Assembly: GCA_013180625.2 (NCBI GenBank)
Contig: SNVD02004417.1
Coordinates: forward strand, 62,001-126,000
Reading direction: 5' to 3'
Origin: Boswellia sacra
Lineage: Eukaryota; Streptophyta; Magnoliopsida; Sapindales; Burseraceae
Length of the DNA: 64,000 nucleotides
Both the position numbers and the translations under genes were made by a program. The notes beneath the pieces were generated by a model. That model searched no databases, was not told where the DNA came from, and saw nothing but the letters and a program-made list of their open reading frames with translations. Positions 25,201 to 35,713 of this stretch are shown here, piece after piece. Each line of letters begins with the position of its first letter. Position 1 is the first letter of the stretch.

Positions 25201-26009
25201 GTGTGAATGATTTATGTGTTTATGGGAGCACTTGAGGATGTGTTAGACTTGTGAAAAGTTTATTTGTAAATGAGACGTGTATATAAATGGGTGTTTGTGT
25301 AGATATATGTGATGAGCTTTGACATAGAAAAGCTATGTTTGATCACCTATAGACAAGTATTTATAGAATTAGAAATGTGATGGGATAAGTGAGTAATTGG
25401 TCTAGGAAATTGGCCAATGATGCAAGGTTGGTGCATAAGCACTATTAAATGGTGCATGAGCGCATTTTTAACTGACCTAAAGAGGTATAGACAGAGAATG
25501 GGATCCCTGTGCCATACTTTCCACGCTAGAGCGCCAATTGCACCGACTCAAGTAAGAGAGAACGGAGAGTTGGCACATGCGTGCCTCTCCCTTGGTGCAG
25601 GAGCGTGGAACTGAAATTTGCAACAGATTGGAAATCAGAAACTTGGCGTTGCCATGCCAGTTTCCTCGCACAAGGGCGCGATCCTTAAATAGTTAAATCA
25701 ATTTTCTGACTTTCTTAGTAGGGCACTGGTGGCTTGTATACTAAGAAATGAACAGTAATCAGTGATATATGGAATAAGTATTGAATAATAGTCATATTCC
25801 AAAATGGTTATCGCCATTAATTATTTTATTTTGAGTGTTACGCCAGTTTTTATAATTCTAGCTGCTTACTGAGTTTTATACTCACTAGTCTCTTGTGTAC
25901 CTCAAGTATTCGATCAGTTAAAGATTAGGGAGGATTTCGGCATAGCAACGGTTTCCTTGGCAAGCTCTTATCCGCTGCAGTATTACTATACTGGATACAG
26001 GGTGTGACA
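22202..26009. mobile_element. Long solo LTR, 3.8 kb, inserted in the CACTA right end
   Basis: The stretch begins TGTGACACTCC and ends GGGTGTGACA, and is flanked by the direct repeat ACATA (22197-22201 and 26010-26014). It separates the CACTA sub-terminal repeats from the CACTA terminus, so it came in afterwards. No gag or pol domain is present. The TGTGACA ends, length and internal tandem repeat resemble the long LTRs of Tekay/Del-type chromoviral gypsy elements, though that placement is by resemblance only. Confidence 0.82.
24661..25065. repeat. 142-bp tandem repeat in the solo LTR
   Basis: Almost three copies of a unit starting GCTTGAGGGGAGGTCTGGAC lie in tandem, with starts at 24661, 24803 and 24945. 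Each holds GTATCACCCGGATTGTCAGA or a close variant. Such repeats are common in long gypsy LTRs. Confidence 0.92.
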
Positions 26010-26077
26010 ACATATGTGTCATTAGCCTAGAAACCAACACAAAATTTGTGACACGAAAACACTATTTTCTTGTAGTG

Positions 26078-26300
26078 AATTTGAATACCTAACAGGTGTT
26101 AGGTCTCCTCTAAAATACACAAGAATATATTCCTTCATCATACGAAGATATATGCTTCATAAAACCTAATGCTTTCGACCAAGATTGGATTGTTATTAGC
26201 TGATAACTCCCACTGCCTAAAAGATATCTACTCTAGTATGTTGTATTGTGTAAGCATTGGAACTTTGCTTATGGTTTGGGGCTTGATGATGATACTTGAT
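26078..26300 (-). pseudogene. Copia reverse transcriptase / RNase H fragment
   Basis: Reading leftward on the minus strand, the frame gives TRVDIF then a stop, AVGVISANNNP, a shifted stretch YILVYFRGDLTPVRYSNS, then the CACTA end. This matches the copia pattern TRPDI.FAVG..S.YQSNP...YMLVY...L...GYSDSD. The rest of the domain is at 10208 and below. Joining the two flanks keeps the reading frame. Confidence 0.65.
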
Positions 26301-28734
26301 GCCATTATTGAGGTTGGTTCCTATCAAACAAAGCTCTTAAACTTCTAGAAAACATTTCAAAATCTAAAAAACACTTCAAAATCCAAAATCACATCAAAAT
26401 AGACAAAATAAGCCATACAGGCATGGGAGCTGGGAGAGCAGGTGCACACTTGCTACTCTTAAGGGTGCATGCCTGGGAAGGTCTCAGAAACCCTTGGAAA
26501 ACCATAAAATCCCTAGGAAAATCTAGAGTACAGGTGTGGTGCCAAAACATGAAGGCGCACGCCTCTACTTAACTAGGCGCATGCCTATGCCCGCAGTCCC
26601 ACTTTGAAAAAATTTGACAAGCTCATTTCAATAGTTCACCTATATAAAATTTTTATTATTATTTGACTTGATATATGTAAATTTGTGAAGAAATATTCAA
26701 AAATCACAAAAATATTTCAAATTGAGGTTTTCTCTAAAAAAACCTTAATCAAAGAAGTTTTCTTCAAGTTTAAGCTTTCGAGAAGAGGTAAGCACCCTTG
26801 AAAAAGGCAAAGAATTGAGGATCAAAATCCTTTATTCTCTTTCGTTTTAATATTTTGTTAATTGCCATGTTAGAAATATGTTTGGGATTAGTGCCTTGTT
26901 TAGTGTACATGATTAGGATTTAGTATGTTTAGTTTAATTAATTGTCATGATTAGTAGTTAATTAGCATGTTGGTTTACTTAATTGCATGATCAAGTTAAT
27001 TAGCATGTTTAGTTTAGTTGATTGCCATGATTAGTGTAGTTAAGGATGTTTAGTTGAATTAATTGCCATGCTTAATTAGTTAGTTTTATGATTAGGATTT
27101 ATTTTGATATTAATGTCATGTCTAGTTTAATATTAATATCCTTAGTTGATTAATCAATTAAATCTTATGTATGATATTGAATCTCCTTGGTAGTCAAAGA
27201 GCCATGGATATATTTTATGATTAATTGCCTTTTCTTTATCTCTATTTATTTTTTTGTTTCTTGTATTTATGCTATCAAATTGAATGAAAATGATTCTATT
27301 CTCCTTCTCCTTCTGCTTAAGTTTCTATTTCTGGGAAAGAATAGGCATGCGCTTGCTTGATATAGACATGCATCTGCAATGAGCTTTTCTAGCAAAGGCG
27401 TACGCCTACACCTGACTATTTCTAGAACCTAACTCTGGTTGTCTTATAGATTTTATTTTATTTCTTCCATGTATCCAATAGTTTCTAGGCTTAATTGATT
27501 GCCATGCCATGGTAGTGGATTTGTTAAACTAGATTGCATTATGCTTAGGTTGATTAGTTGGTTGAATGCCATGTTAATTTCTTCTTTCCTTTATCTTTTA
27601 CTTTTGCAGTTTTTATTTTCATATGTTTACATGTTGATTGATTTGAACCTATTCTATCTCTTCACTGCTTCTTTTTTATCTACTGCCATCATTGTTCATG
27701 TTCTGTTTCTAAGAATAGAACAAACGTGTGCTTACTCGATATAGATGGACGTTTGTGGATGGCTTTCGAGCAGAGGCGCATGCTTGTTTTTATCTCTCTA
27801 GAACTTGTCTTCTATTTTTTCGCAGCCGCATGTCCTCTTCATTATGTGTTTAGGGTTTGAATGAATCGCCTTGTTAGTTTGATGTCCTTTTTAAATGTAT
27901 CTTTTTCTTTCTTCATCATTTCCTCTATTTGATTCTATGATTTTCTAAGTTTGATGTGGAGTTCTAGTATGTAAAATCTATTTCGTTTTGCTCATGCATA
28001 TGAGCAGGCATCTTAATTTTTAAACAGCGATGCATGCCTACTTGTTTGCCTTCCAGAGTCCCTTTTTCTTTATTTCTCCTCTCCTAATGTTACTTTTCAT
28101 GAGATTCAAAAATTGATGTGGATGATTGTCAGATGCGCTATGATAGATTTAATTTATCATGATTAATGTTACTTTTCATGAGAATCGAAAATTGATGTGG
28201 ATGATTGTCAGATGCTATGATAGATTTACTTTATCTTGATTGAATCCAATGAATGCATCTTCTATCTTCTTGCTTATTTTAAATATTTACAAGTTTGAAT
28301 CGTTTTAGGCATACTAAAAGATTGAGAATGAGTTTATCATGGATTTTATCTACTTTTGTTAATTGAAACTCTCCTTGCATGTTTTTCTAGCTTTGAGTGA
28401 TATTTTTGTGTATGAATAGGCGCACATCTTCTTTAATTTTCAAAAGGAGGTGCACGCTTGCTTTGTACTGTATTATAGAATCTGACCTCCTCTAGTTTTG
28501 CTCTTTCTAACTAGTCTGATTTTTTTTTTAATTTCTAAAATTGTTTTGATTGTTTTCTCTCTTTATAAAATTGTGTTTATGTAAGACTTGTTTCCTTTTT
28601 CCTTACTAATGATGTTTTTAATGTTTATGTGCTTGTTGTTTAATACATGTCAGTTTAGGATAGTTATCTTTTTACATTTATATCTCTAATTAGCTTGTCA
28701 ACTTCAATTGCCTTATGCTTCTATTAAGGGTGGG
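26301..28734. other. Unassigned, repeat-like DNA with GCGCATGCCT motifs
   Basis: No coding frame is recognised. Words like AGGCGCACGCCT and GCGCATGCCTATGCC recur around 26440-26600, 27350-27410, 27770 and 28420. Around 26910-27150 there are many loose copies of TTAGTTTAATTAATTGCCATGATTAG. This looks like an old LTR or untranslated part of a retroelement, but I could not find paired ends. Confidence 0.4.
28086..28244. repeat. 79-bp tandem duplication
   Basis: Two copies, starting at 28086 and 28165, share AATGTTACTTTTCATGAGA and GATGTGGATGATTGTCAGAT with a few differences. Confidence 0.9.
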
Positions 28735-29780
28735 CACTTAAAAATCCTAATTTTGGGTACTCAAATGTAAACCTGACAAACATCAGATATTCATCGGTCA
28801 TTTTCTCAAAAACCTGAGGAGACCTGACCCAATCATATTTTGTTGAAATATAATTATGTACATATTACAGACATGTGTCATTACCTCACTTGTTAGGCAT
28901 ATGTTAATATTGTGGACCTTAACACATAAAAATAGGGCTATAAAGATAATTTTTCTCTTGCTCACCATTACCACCTTCCTCACCAATATGTGTTCTCATC
29001 ACCATCAAGTATTACATTTCATTTTATAAATCCCTCTCTCACCTTACCACCTTCCTCATGACAACTTCTTACTCATTTCTTTTTTTTATTTTTTTAATTG
29101 TTTTCCTTCTCTTGTTAACTCTTCTCGATTCTCAAAGATATATATTTTTTTAATTTTTTGGTTGCTTTTCAACCACAAGACTATGATTTTAGCTTTATCT
29201 CTTTAACACATGGTTTTTGAATTTCTAAAATTATTGGGTTTTTGAAATTGTAATTAGAAACTTATGTACATATATATATGAATTTATTTTTATCCTTTTC
29301 ATTGCCATTTTGTCATTCTTATTCGCAACAAAACTACAAATAATACAAAAAAATCCAAAAAATAACCGATTGTAAACTTTTATAGATATAATAACACCTA
29401 AATATTTTTAAAATTTTAATTATAAAAGAAAAATAAAAATAAGTAAAACCCAAAATTTGAAATTTAAATTTTGAAAACCCAAAATTTTTTTTTGTAGTTA
29501 TTCCTGGTTATGTATTCTAATACTGGTAACGATTTGTTGTGTTTGATTGATGAGAAAATTTTGGAGTTTAGGATTTTCACTTTCTTTAATCAAATTAATC
29601 GAATGTATGGTTATAGAATTTTTCAACTCCGGTTTACCGATGAGACTCGATCCGATCGAGTAGGTTCGGGTAGTGTTAGGTCCAACATGTTTTTTATCCA
29701 ATCTCGGGTTGGTTTTTCATTGACTGAACCCGATTTGGTCCAAACCTAACCCCACCCAACCCGATAAATGCCTATCCCTA
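28735..29780. mobile_element. hAT-like non-autonomous element (MITE)
   Basis: The left end reads TAAGGGTGGGCA and the right end TGCCTATCCCTA, whose complement is TAGGGATAGGCA. These are the ends typical of plant hAT MITEs. The flanking 8 bases are GCTTCTAT and CCTTTTAT, 6 of 8 identical, as expected for an aged 8-bp duplication. The right half has GGGTTGG and ACCCGATT type words common in this group. There is no transposase gene; the open frames around 29500-29750 are not convincing. Confidence 0.7.
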
Positions 29781-30289
29781 CCTTTTATGCTAACCATTAT
29801 ACTTTACATTTTATTTTGCTTGTCTATTTGAAGTATTAGTTAGGATACCTTTATGCCTCTTCCTCCATATTTGTCTTTTTGAGCTATTTATATTTGTGCT
29901 TTATTTTGGAAATTGTTGTAATTCCTATCCCTTTTCCCCCATGTTTGAAGGACAAGTGTCATTCCATTCTCCTCTCTCCTTTTATGGATGTTTATAAACT
30001 GTTACACCTCATATATAATTAAGAAAGATAAAATTTGGTAAATGGACTCAGGATCAAGATGGATAGAATTAATGACTTAGAAACAACCAACTCAATAAAC
30101 CCTAGTGGAGACCAGATAGTGTCTAGGTGAACCAAAGGTTCGCCCCTAACTTCCCAAACCTATCTCTGAAGGAGTGATGGGTAGTTAGGTCCAGAAATGA
30201 GGGATTGGCTATCGTCACTCATTGAATTTCCTATGGTTAATTACGTGGATGGTGACTTCATTTAATTATATGGATCTTGTCCCTATGAC
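29781..30289. other. Unassigned DNA between MITE and copia remnant
   Basis: No gene is seen. A TG...CA bordered stretch (30000-30429) was considered as a solo LTR, but its flanks do not match and its right part reads as copia coding sequence. Confidence 0.4.
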
Positions 30290-31395
30290 TTGATATGATG
30301 ACTCTCTAAGTCTTCAAAAGGAACTTAAAAAAGCAGTGTCGTTGTCGTTGTGCCTCTGGTGCGATGAAAGCTCCGTTCACACATTGCATGTATGAGGCTC
30401 CCAAATGTTGAAGCATATGGGGTCTAACACTCTTTCTTTTCAATTGTCTTAAGAGACTACTCTCATGAATGATTAACTCCAATCTAAAAAGATAATGAAC
30501 CTTTTTGTAGAAAATTACATTGCAAGGTTGACCAGAAACTTTCTCTATGTAGGAAGCCTAAGACAGTGCTAGTATCTTATTCTTTCTATCCTTTATAAAT
30601 TTAGATATCAAGAACATAACTAGCTTCTCTCAAATCTTACATTTGGAATTGCTCAATAAGCGAAAAATGTTATAAATGGTGATATTCATTCTCATTCCCT
30701 AATGAGAAGAATTTTATCTACGCATGTCATTCGCCAATGAGATGAATATTATCTACGTAGAGACTAGGATTGTAACCTTTTTATGTAACTCTCTGGTTGC
30801 ATCATACTGATGCTTTTATCATCATTTTCATTCAAAGATGATAAATTGATGTCTATTTTCCATATCATATTATCATTATGAATGGCAATGGAAAAGAGAA
30901 CCCTAATTTGCTTAAGTATAGCTATTGGTGAGAAGGTCTCTTTATAGTCGATCCCTTCTCCTTAAGAATAACCCTTTTATGAATTCTTATCTTTCACTTG
31001 TATTCCTATTTACAACAAACAAGTTTAATGCCATCAGAGGAATCTACAAGTTCCTATACAAAATTAGAATCTCATAAATTCTATATCTAATTTCATAGCC
31101 TTTTGCCAAGATTAAGCGTTAGCATCATCCATAAATTCTTCATAAGAAACTAGATTAGATTCATCATGACAAGTATCATTTGATGCACTAATGAATCTAT
31201 TAGGTTAACTCACAATCCTCCCACTATAACGAGGCACCATAGGAGGTTGTGAAACTAATTCTTGCACAATGCTTGTCATAGTATTAGATGTTAGTCTTCT
31301 AGGATTATCACCAATGATCATATCATCAACTTTCCTAGACATCTCTATTAAAACAAATTTACTTTTAGGCTTGTAATTTGTCATATAGTCATTCC
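30290..31395 (-). pseudogene. Copia reverse transcriptase region, decayed
   Basis: From 31395 leftward the minus strand reads the linker after integrase and then the reverse transcriptase start: WQKAMKLDIE, KGYS*GEGIDYKETFSPIA, IWKIDINLSSLNE, MMQPEG (near 30795) and KDRKNKILALS*ASYIEKV. It ends near PYASTFGSLIHAMC at about 30365-30410. Stops and shifts are frequent. Its right part is cut by Athila-like element A at 31396. This copy and the one at 26078-26300 overlap by a short motif, so they are probably two separate insertions. Confidence 0.78.
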
Positions 31396-32752
31396 TGACA
31401 CATCCGAAAAAGGATTGTCTCCCAAGTATAGGAGTGTCGAAGTAATAAACCCGGTGAGTCCGGGGTCGATCCACGAGGAAGGGGATTTTAGCGCTACAAA
31501 CTATAAGTAAGCAAATGTGATGTGGATGATTCAAAGAGATGGCAAGATAATATCAACAAATATAAGTAAAGAACAAGTTCTTAAACAATAAATGAGAATA
31601 ACACAAGAGAAATTCACACAATAATAATGAGGGCTAAGGTTAGGGGATCCGCCCTTGATATTTCAAATAAGGATAAACAACCCATTTTAGTTATATGAAT
31701 TATATTTGCTTCGTTACCAATATTTATACCACTTCTTATAAATGGGTTCAAGCATCCAATGTGCCAATCTCCATATGTCTACAACAAATCAAGGTTCCTA
31801 ACTAGATTCATGTCGGTAAGGAAGAACCATACGACATCGAGAAAGGATCCAAGCATTTGATGTGCCAAGGATTGTCGACAATGGATCAAGGCCACCACTT
31901 TACAAGTGGTGTCAAGGTTGATTAGAGAAATAAATATAAATCATATAAACAACACAAGATTATGATTATTAAGCACATATTAAGGGTTAAAGAATCCTTA
32001 CTCTCATATCAAGGGTTTCACCCTTTCATCTTAGCAAGAGAGAAATTAGCAAGACATTATAAGAAAAAGAACACAAAATGTAAGAAAAAAGAAATTCATT
32101 AATAACATTAAAACAAGAGAGAAACACAATACAAGATCCCAGCAAAGGCCAAGATGCCCTAATGGGTCACAAGGCACCTCTATTATAGATACATTCAGAG
32201 GCAAACTTGTCAAATTACAAAGGAATAATTGTCAAATATTAGATGCACCAATTTTGATAATTGGGGTGATTAGGTAAACTGACTTTGACCACTGATTTTG
32301 ACATTGACTTTTTGAGAATTTTAATCACATGTCTTCATGAAAGTCGTAGATATTTCTCTCATCTTTTTAGAACATCTTAATTCATATGATTTTGATACGT
32401 ATTCTGAGAGATATGGTCAAAATACTGAGGCATGGTCAGGCTGGGCTAAAACTACAGATGGGTTCATTTCAAGCCCATTTTTGGTCCACTAAGAGCCCGA
32501 ATTTGATGATGCTTCTGAAATACAATCTTATAGATAATTTAATCAGCTTTCCATAAGATTTGCACCATTCTGATCTATAAATAGAGAGTTATGCCCATTT
32601 TACCAAACCTATAACAAAACCAAAATTAAGAGAAAGTTAATTCCAAAGATGCAAAGACTACAAACTTGCTTAAGTTGAGTAATTTAATGACACTATTAAT
32701 GCAATATGATGAATTAAACTCTTATTAAGCATACATATTTAAGTGTTCATCA
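31396..32752 (-). repeat. Element A left LTR (3' LTR)
   Basis: The repeat starts TGACACATCC and ends GTGTTCATCA. It aligns throughout with 41206-42585, with scattered differences and a few small indels, so the insertion is not recent. The flanking 5 bases are ATTCC, which do not match the right flank (TTGAT). Confidence 0.95.
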
Positions 32753-32763
32753 CACCCCCAACC
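32753..32763 (-). promoter_or_regulatory. Polypurine tract of element A
   Basis: On the minus strand GGTTGGGGGTG directly precedes the 3' LTR, which is where plus-strand DNA synthesis is primed. Confidence 0.75.
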
Positions 32764-34073
32764 AGCTTATTGCTAGTCCCCAGCAATTAAAGCGTTATTA
32801 TTTAGAAGTGATTTATAGAATTTTACATCCAAGGTGGTCATTATTGCACTCTCCTTGATTTTATCCAAATAAACAAACTCTCAGCCAATTTTTTTTTTGA
32901 TGACTCATGTTCCCTTCAGTCAAGATATCAATAAACCTTTTTTTTGTGCTCAGTCGACACATGACTATGGGGCTTATTAGAAAGAAGCCATATCGGTTCT
33001 AATATTTGTTAAGGCTAACAACTGTAGGTAGGGGGCATTCATTTATTTTATATATATATATATGTTTTTTTCTTCTTTTTTTTTGAAAGAATGCATCTTT
33101 AACCCATGTAGCGAGCCTTAGGCTAATGACTCCTAGACCAGTTGGCCTTAGGGCATTAGGTGTTAAGACACCCCTTCGAGCTTAACGACTTGGGTTGCCG
33201 ATGCTTTATTTTTTGCTTAGCAACTTGTAGATAGTTCAATGTTCAATCCCATTAAGCTTTCTCCTTAATCCATGTAGCGAGCTTTGGGCCAATAGCTCCC
33301 AAACCAGTTGGTCTTAGGGTATTAGGTTTTGAGGCACCCCTCGGGCTTAATTGCTTGAATTAAGGAGGCTACGAAACCAAACTTATCCACAATTGCTCTT
33401 TTTTTTTTACCCTTTTTTTTGCTTTTGCTTTTTTTTTTTTTTTTTTTACTTTCCCCTTCCTTTTGTTGTTATCCTAAACAAAATTAAAGAACTCAAATAT
33501 TACAACATTTCATTTCGCCACCACAATCATGCATCAAGGTATGTGTGTGTGTGAAGGAAGGTTCATGAATACTTGCTTAACGAGTACATAAGCACACAGT
33601 TTATTAAATGATAATGTTGTGAGAGTTCATAGATTTGAATAATTCAAAGTGAAATGAATAAGACCTCCTTGTTATAAAATTCAAAAATCAAGACTAAATA
33701 ATATCAAGTTAGCTAAAATGAATTCACAAAATCAAAATAAAATGACAAATTGGTTAGAATGGGTTTCAAGAGTTCAAACTGGTACTCCTTATTCTGCCAT
33801 TCCTGACCCAGAATGCATCTCAAGAGGATTTGAACTCCTTACGCCGCACTCTGAATCTAATTACTAACTCGCTTTTTTGTTTCAAGAAAAAGAAAATTCA
33901 AAACATACTTATGTCTACTATCCTCCCCCCCCAACCAAATGAAACATTGTCCTCAATGTTTAAATATAGAGAGATAAAGGATAGGAGATATTACCTGAAG
34001 CTTCTGTTATTCAAGAGAGATGACCTGAAAGACTCATAAAATAAAATAAAATAAAATAAAGCACAAGAAAACA
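32764..34073. other. Element A non-coding 3' region
   Basis: No gene is seen between the LOG stop codon and the polypurine tract. There are runs of T (33395-33450) and an imperfect duplication with copies starting at 33104 and 33270 (CCATGTAGCGAGC ... CCAGTTGG ... TTAGG). It may be a long 3' untranslated region of the LOG transcript. Confidence 0.6.
33104..33360. repeat. Imperfect tandem duplication, about 166 bp apart
   Basis: The two copies share CCATGTAGCGAGC, AATGACTCCTAGACCAGTTGG-like words and ACACCCCT-CGGGCTTAA words, with about one difference every five bases. Confidence 0.75.
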
Positions 34074-34724
34074 TTACAAACGGAGATTCAGATCCAATTT
34101 GCACTTTTTATTTTGCCCTCCTGCCCAATTAATTTGAGTACTAGCTGGGTCAGGTTCATACTCAACTTCTTGTAATTTGTCAAGTAACTCACCAGCAGAA
34201 GTGGCGGAAACAAGGATCTGTCTCGCCCAATGTGGGATAAAATTTTGTTCTACAGCTGCATCAACAAAACTTATTAAAGGATCAAAGAAATTGTTAACAT
34301 TCAACAAACCTATGGGTTTTTGATGGAGGTTCAGTTGGGCCCAAGAGGTAATTTGAAAAATTTCTTCAAAAGTACCAAAGCCACCTGGTAAAGCAATAAA
34401 GACATCTGAATTGATGAGCATATGTGCCATGCGTTCATGCATAGAGGAGACTTGTAACTCATGCCCAACCGTTTTTCCAACAATGCTTTCTATAGCCAAA
34501 GCCTTAGGAATAACTCCTAAAACTTGACTACCTCCTACACGTGCAGCTCTTGACACACAACCCATTAACCCGAGGCTACCTCCCCCATAAACCACATGAA
34601 TCTTTCTTTCAGCTAGTAGTCTACAAAGATAATTTGCTGCCTCGACAAACTCTTCACTTTTACCCGGTCGAGATCCACAGAATACACAAATCTTTTGGAT
34701 TCGACGTTTTGACGTTCCCTCTAT
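34074..34724 (-). pseudogene. LOG: LOG-type cytokinin riboside 5'-monophosphate phosphoribohydrolase, element A copy
   Basis: LOG enzymes release active cytokinin bases from their nucleotides in one step. The frame is open over 217 codons, the usual plant LOG length. It has ICVFCGSRPGK at the N-terminus, VVYGGGSLGLMGCV, then SSMHERMAHM, ALPGGFGTFEEIFQITSWAQL (the PGGxGTxxE signature) and IGLLNVNNFFD. The catalytic Arg of MHxR and Glu of GTxxE are present, but the Lys that usually follows the Arg is Met. The expected start codon is ATA at 34722-34724, where copy B has ATG; an in-frame stop lies a few codons upstream. The first internal Met would remove the nucleotide-binding start. The tail is NKKCKLDLNLRL. 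It follows the zinc-finger gene on the same strand and ends 1.3 kb before the 3' LTR. Confidence 0.93.
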
Positions 34725-35041
34725 GTTTATGCAACTCTCTAACTATGTGTGAAGAAAAGAACAAGAGATGTGGTATTTATGGAGTGTAAAAAGGTATGCT
34801 AATGATGACATCCAAATAGGTAGCTCGGCTGCTTGTTGAAAAATTCAACAATAATGCATAGAAATTCAAAAAAGATGATGAAATAAGACACCATAAGTCA
34901 AACAAAAGATACAAATTCAAAAATAACAGCTATAAGGCATTAAAATTCAAAAATGATTGCACGCATGCATATGTACAGGTAGTTGTGACTGTGGCTCACA
35001 TCTTCCTCTGGTTTTACGTCCAGAAACGGCTTAAACACCTT

Positions 35042-35589
35042 CTATGAGTTGGGGATATGCTTCCCATCCAGTTTTCTTATAAACTGGCAAACAGGGTCGT
35101 TTTGAGTCAGATTCCCAAGACTATAGCGTTCCTACTCATCTCGGAATTGTGTCCATAAGTTAAAAATTTCACGCTGCACAAGTCCACAAGAATGCGTCTC
35201 AAGAGTCACTCGGATATCATCCAAAGACTTCCTACTCAGTCCATTCTTGATGAACTGTAGTTTATCCTCTCGATTATTAGACAAATATCCAAGGAGCGGC
35301 AACGCTGGTTACAAGTCCATCTTGCACATTTGGGACAAATTTGTAACCTTTTCGCTCTTCGCTTTTTGGCGTAAGAGCTTTTTCGCATACCTGGCATGTG
35401 AGAAACAAGATTATCTGAAAATTCACAAGAGAATCGAACCATGGCTTCAATTAACCATCTTACTTCAACAGGCATACCCTTACGCATCAACATCCTTAGT
35501 CTTTCTGCGCGAGCTTTGTAAATTTTAAGCAAATCATTTGAAGGAAGAGAGGGAAAATGTTTGTGCAGATTTGAAAGAATGGTGTCCAT
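35042..35589 (-). pseudogene. Small basic zinc-finger protein resembling carlavirus cysteine-rich protein, element A copy
   Basis: The ATG at 35587-35589 was chosen because it aligns with the start of the element B copy; the longer frame begins 15 codons upstream. The protein has a helical N-terminal part (PSLPSNDLLKIYK), a very basic segment KSSYAKKRRAKRLQ and at once a C-x2-C-x4-C-x3-C cluster (CPKCARWTCNQRC). A basic arm directly before such a cluster is the hallmark of the cysteine-rich nucleic-acid-binding proteins of carlaviruses (Viral_NABP family). These bind nucleic acid, and some suppress RNA silencing or act in the nucleus. After the cluster a frameshift near 35281 and one stop interrupt a further conserved stretch that ends at 35042. 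Homology to the viral family is by motif only. It lies 124 bp after the end of pol. Confidence 0.72.
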
Positions 35590-35713
35590 GTGAAAATGCG
35601 AGAAAAGAAAAGAAAATGAATGCAAGGTGAGCAACAGTTTTTAGGGAACTGAAAAACTGACTTTAATAGTCACGGAGTACCGTATCCGCCACTTGACCGG
35701 GAAAAATCAGTCC

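Larger units (their letters stand above)
10209..26077 (-). mobile_element. CACTA transposon carrying three host gene fragments
   Basis: The left end starts CACTACAACAAAAAAGG and the right end finishes TTTTCTTGTAGTG, whose reverse complement is CACTACAAGAAAA; these are typical CACTA termini. Next to both ends lie sub-terminal repeats with GTGTCGG / TGACCGACACA motifs (10209-10830 and 22080-22201 plus 26010-26077). The element interrupts a copia RNase H frame that can be followed across the two flanks. No TNPA/TNPD (En/Spm-type) transposase gene was recognised, so it is non-autonomous. Its cargo is pieces of an MTP-type metal transporter, PHYLLO and SMC2, introns included, all on the minus strand. 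A 3.8-kb solo LTR (22202-26009) inserted later. A 3-bp target duplication is not obvious (TAG left, AAT right). Confidence 0.88.

Noticed and set aside
30000..30429. TGTTACACC...GTCTAACA as a solo LTR
   Set aside because: The flanking five bases (TAAAC and CTCTT) differ, and the right part reads as copia coding sequence (PYASTFGSLIHAMC).
26078..31395. One copia element split by an insertion at 26301-30289
   Set aside because: Both pieces contain the PYAS..GSL..AM region, so they are better read as two insertions.
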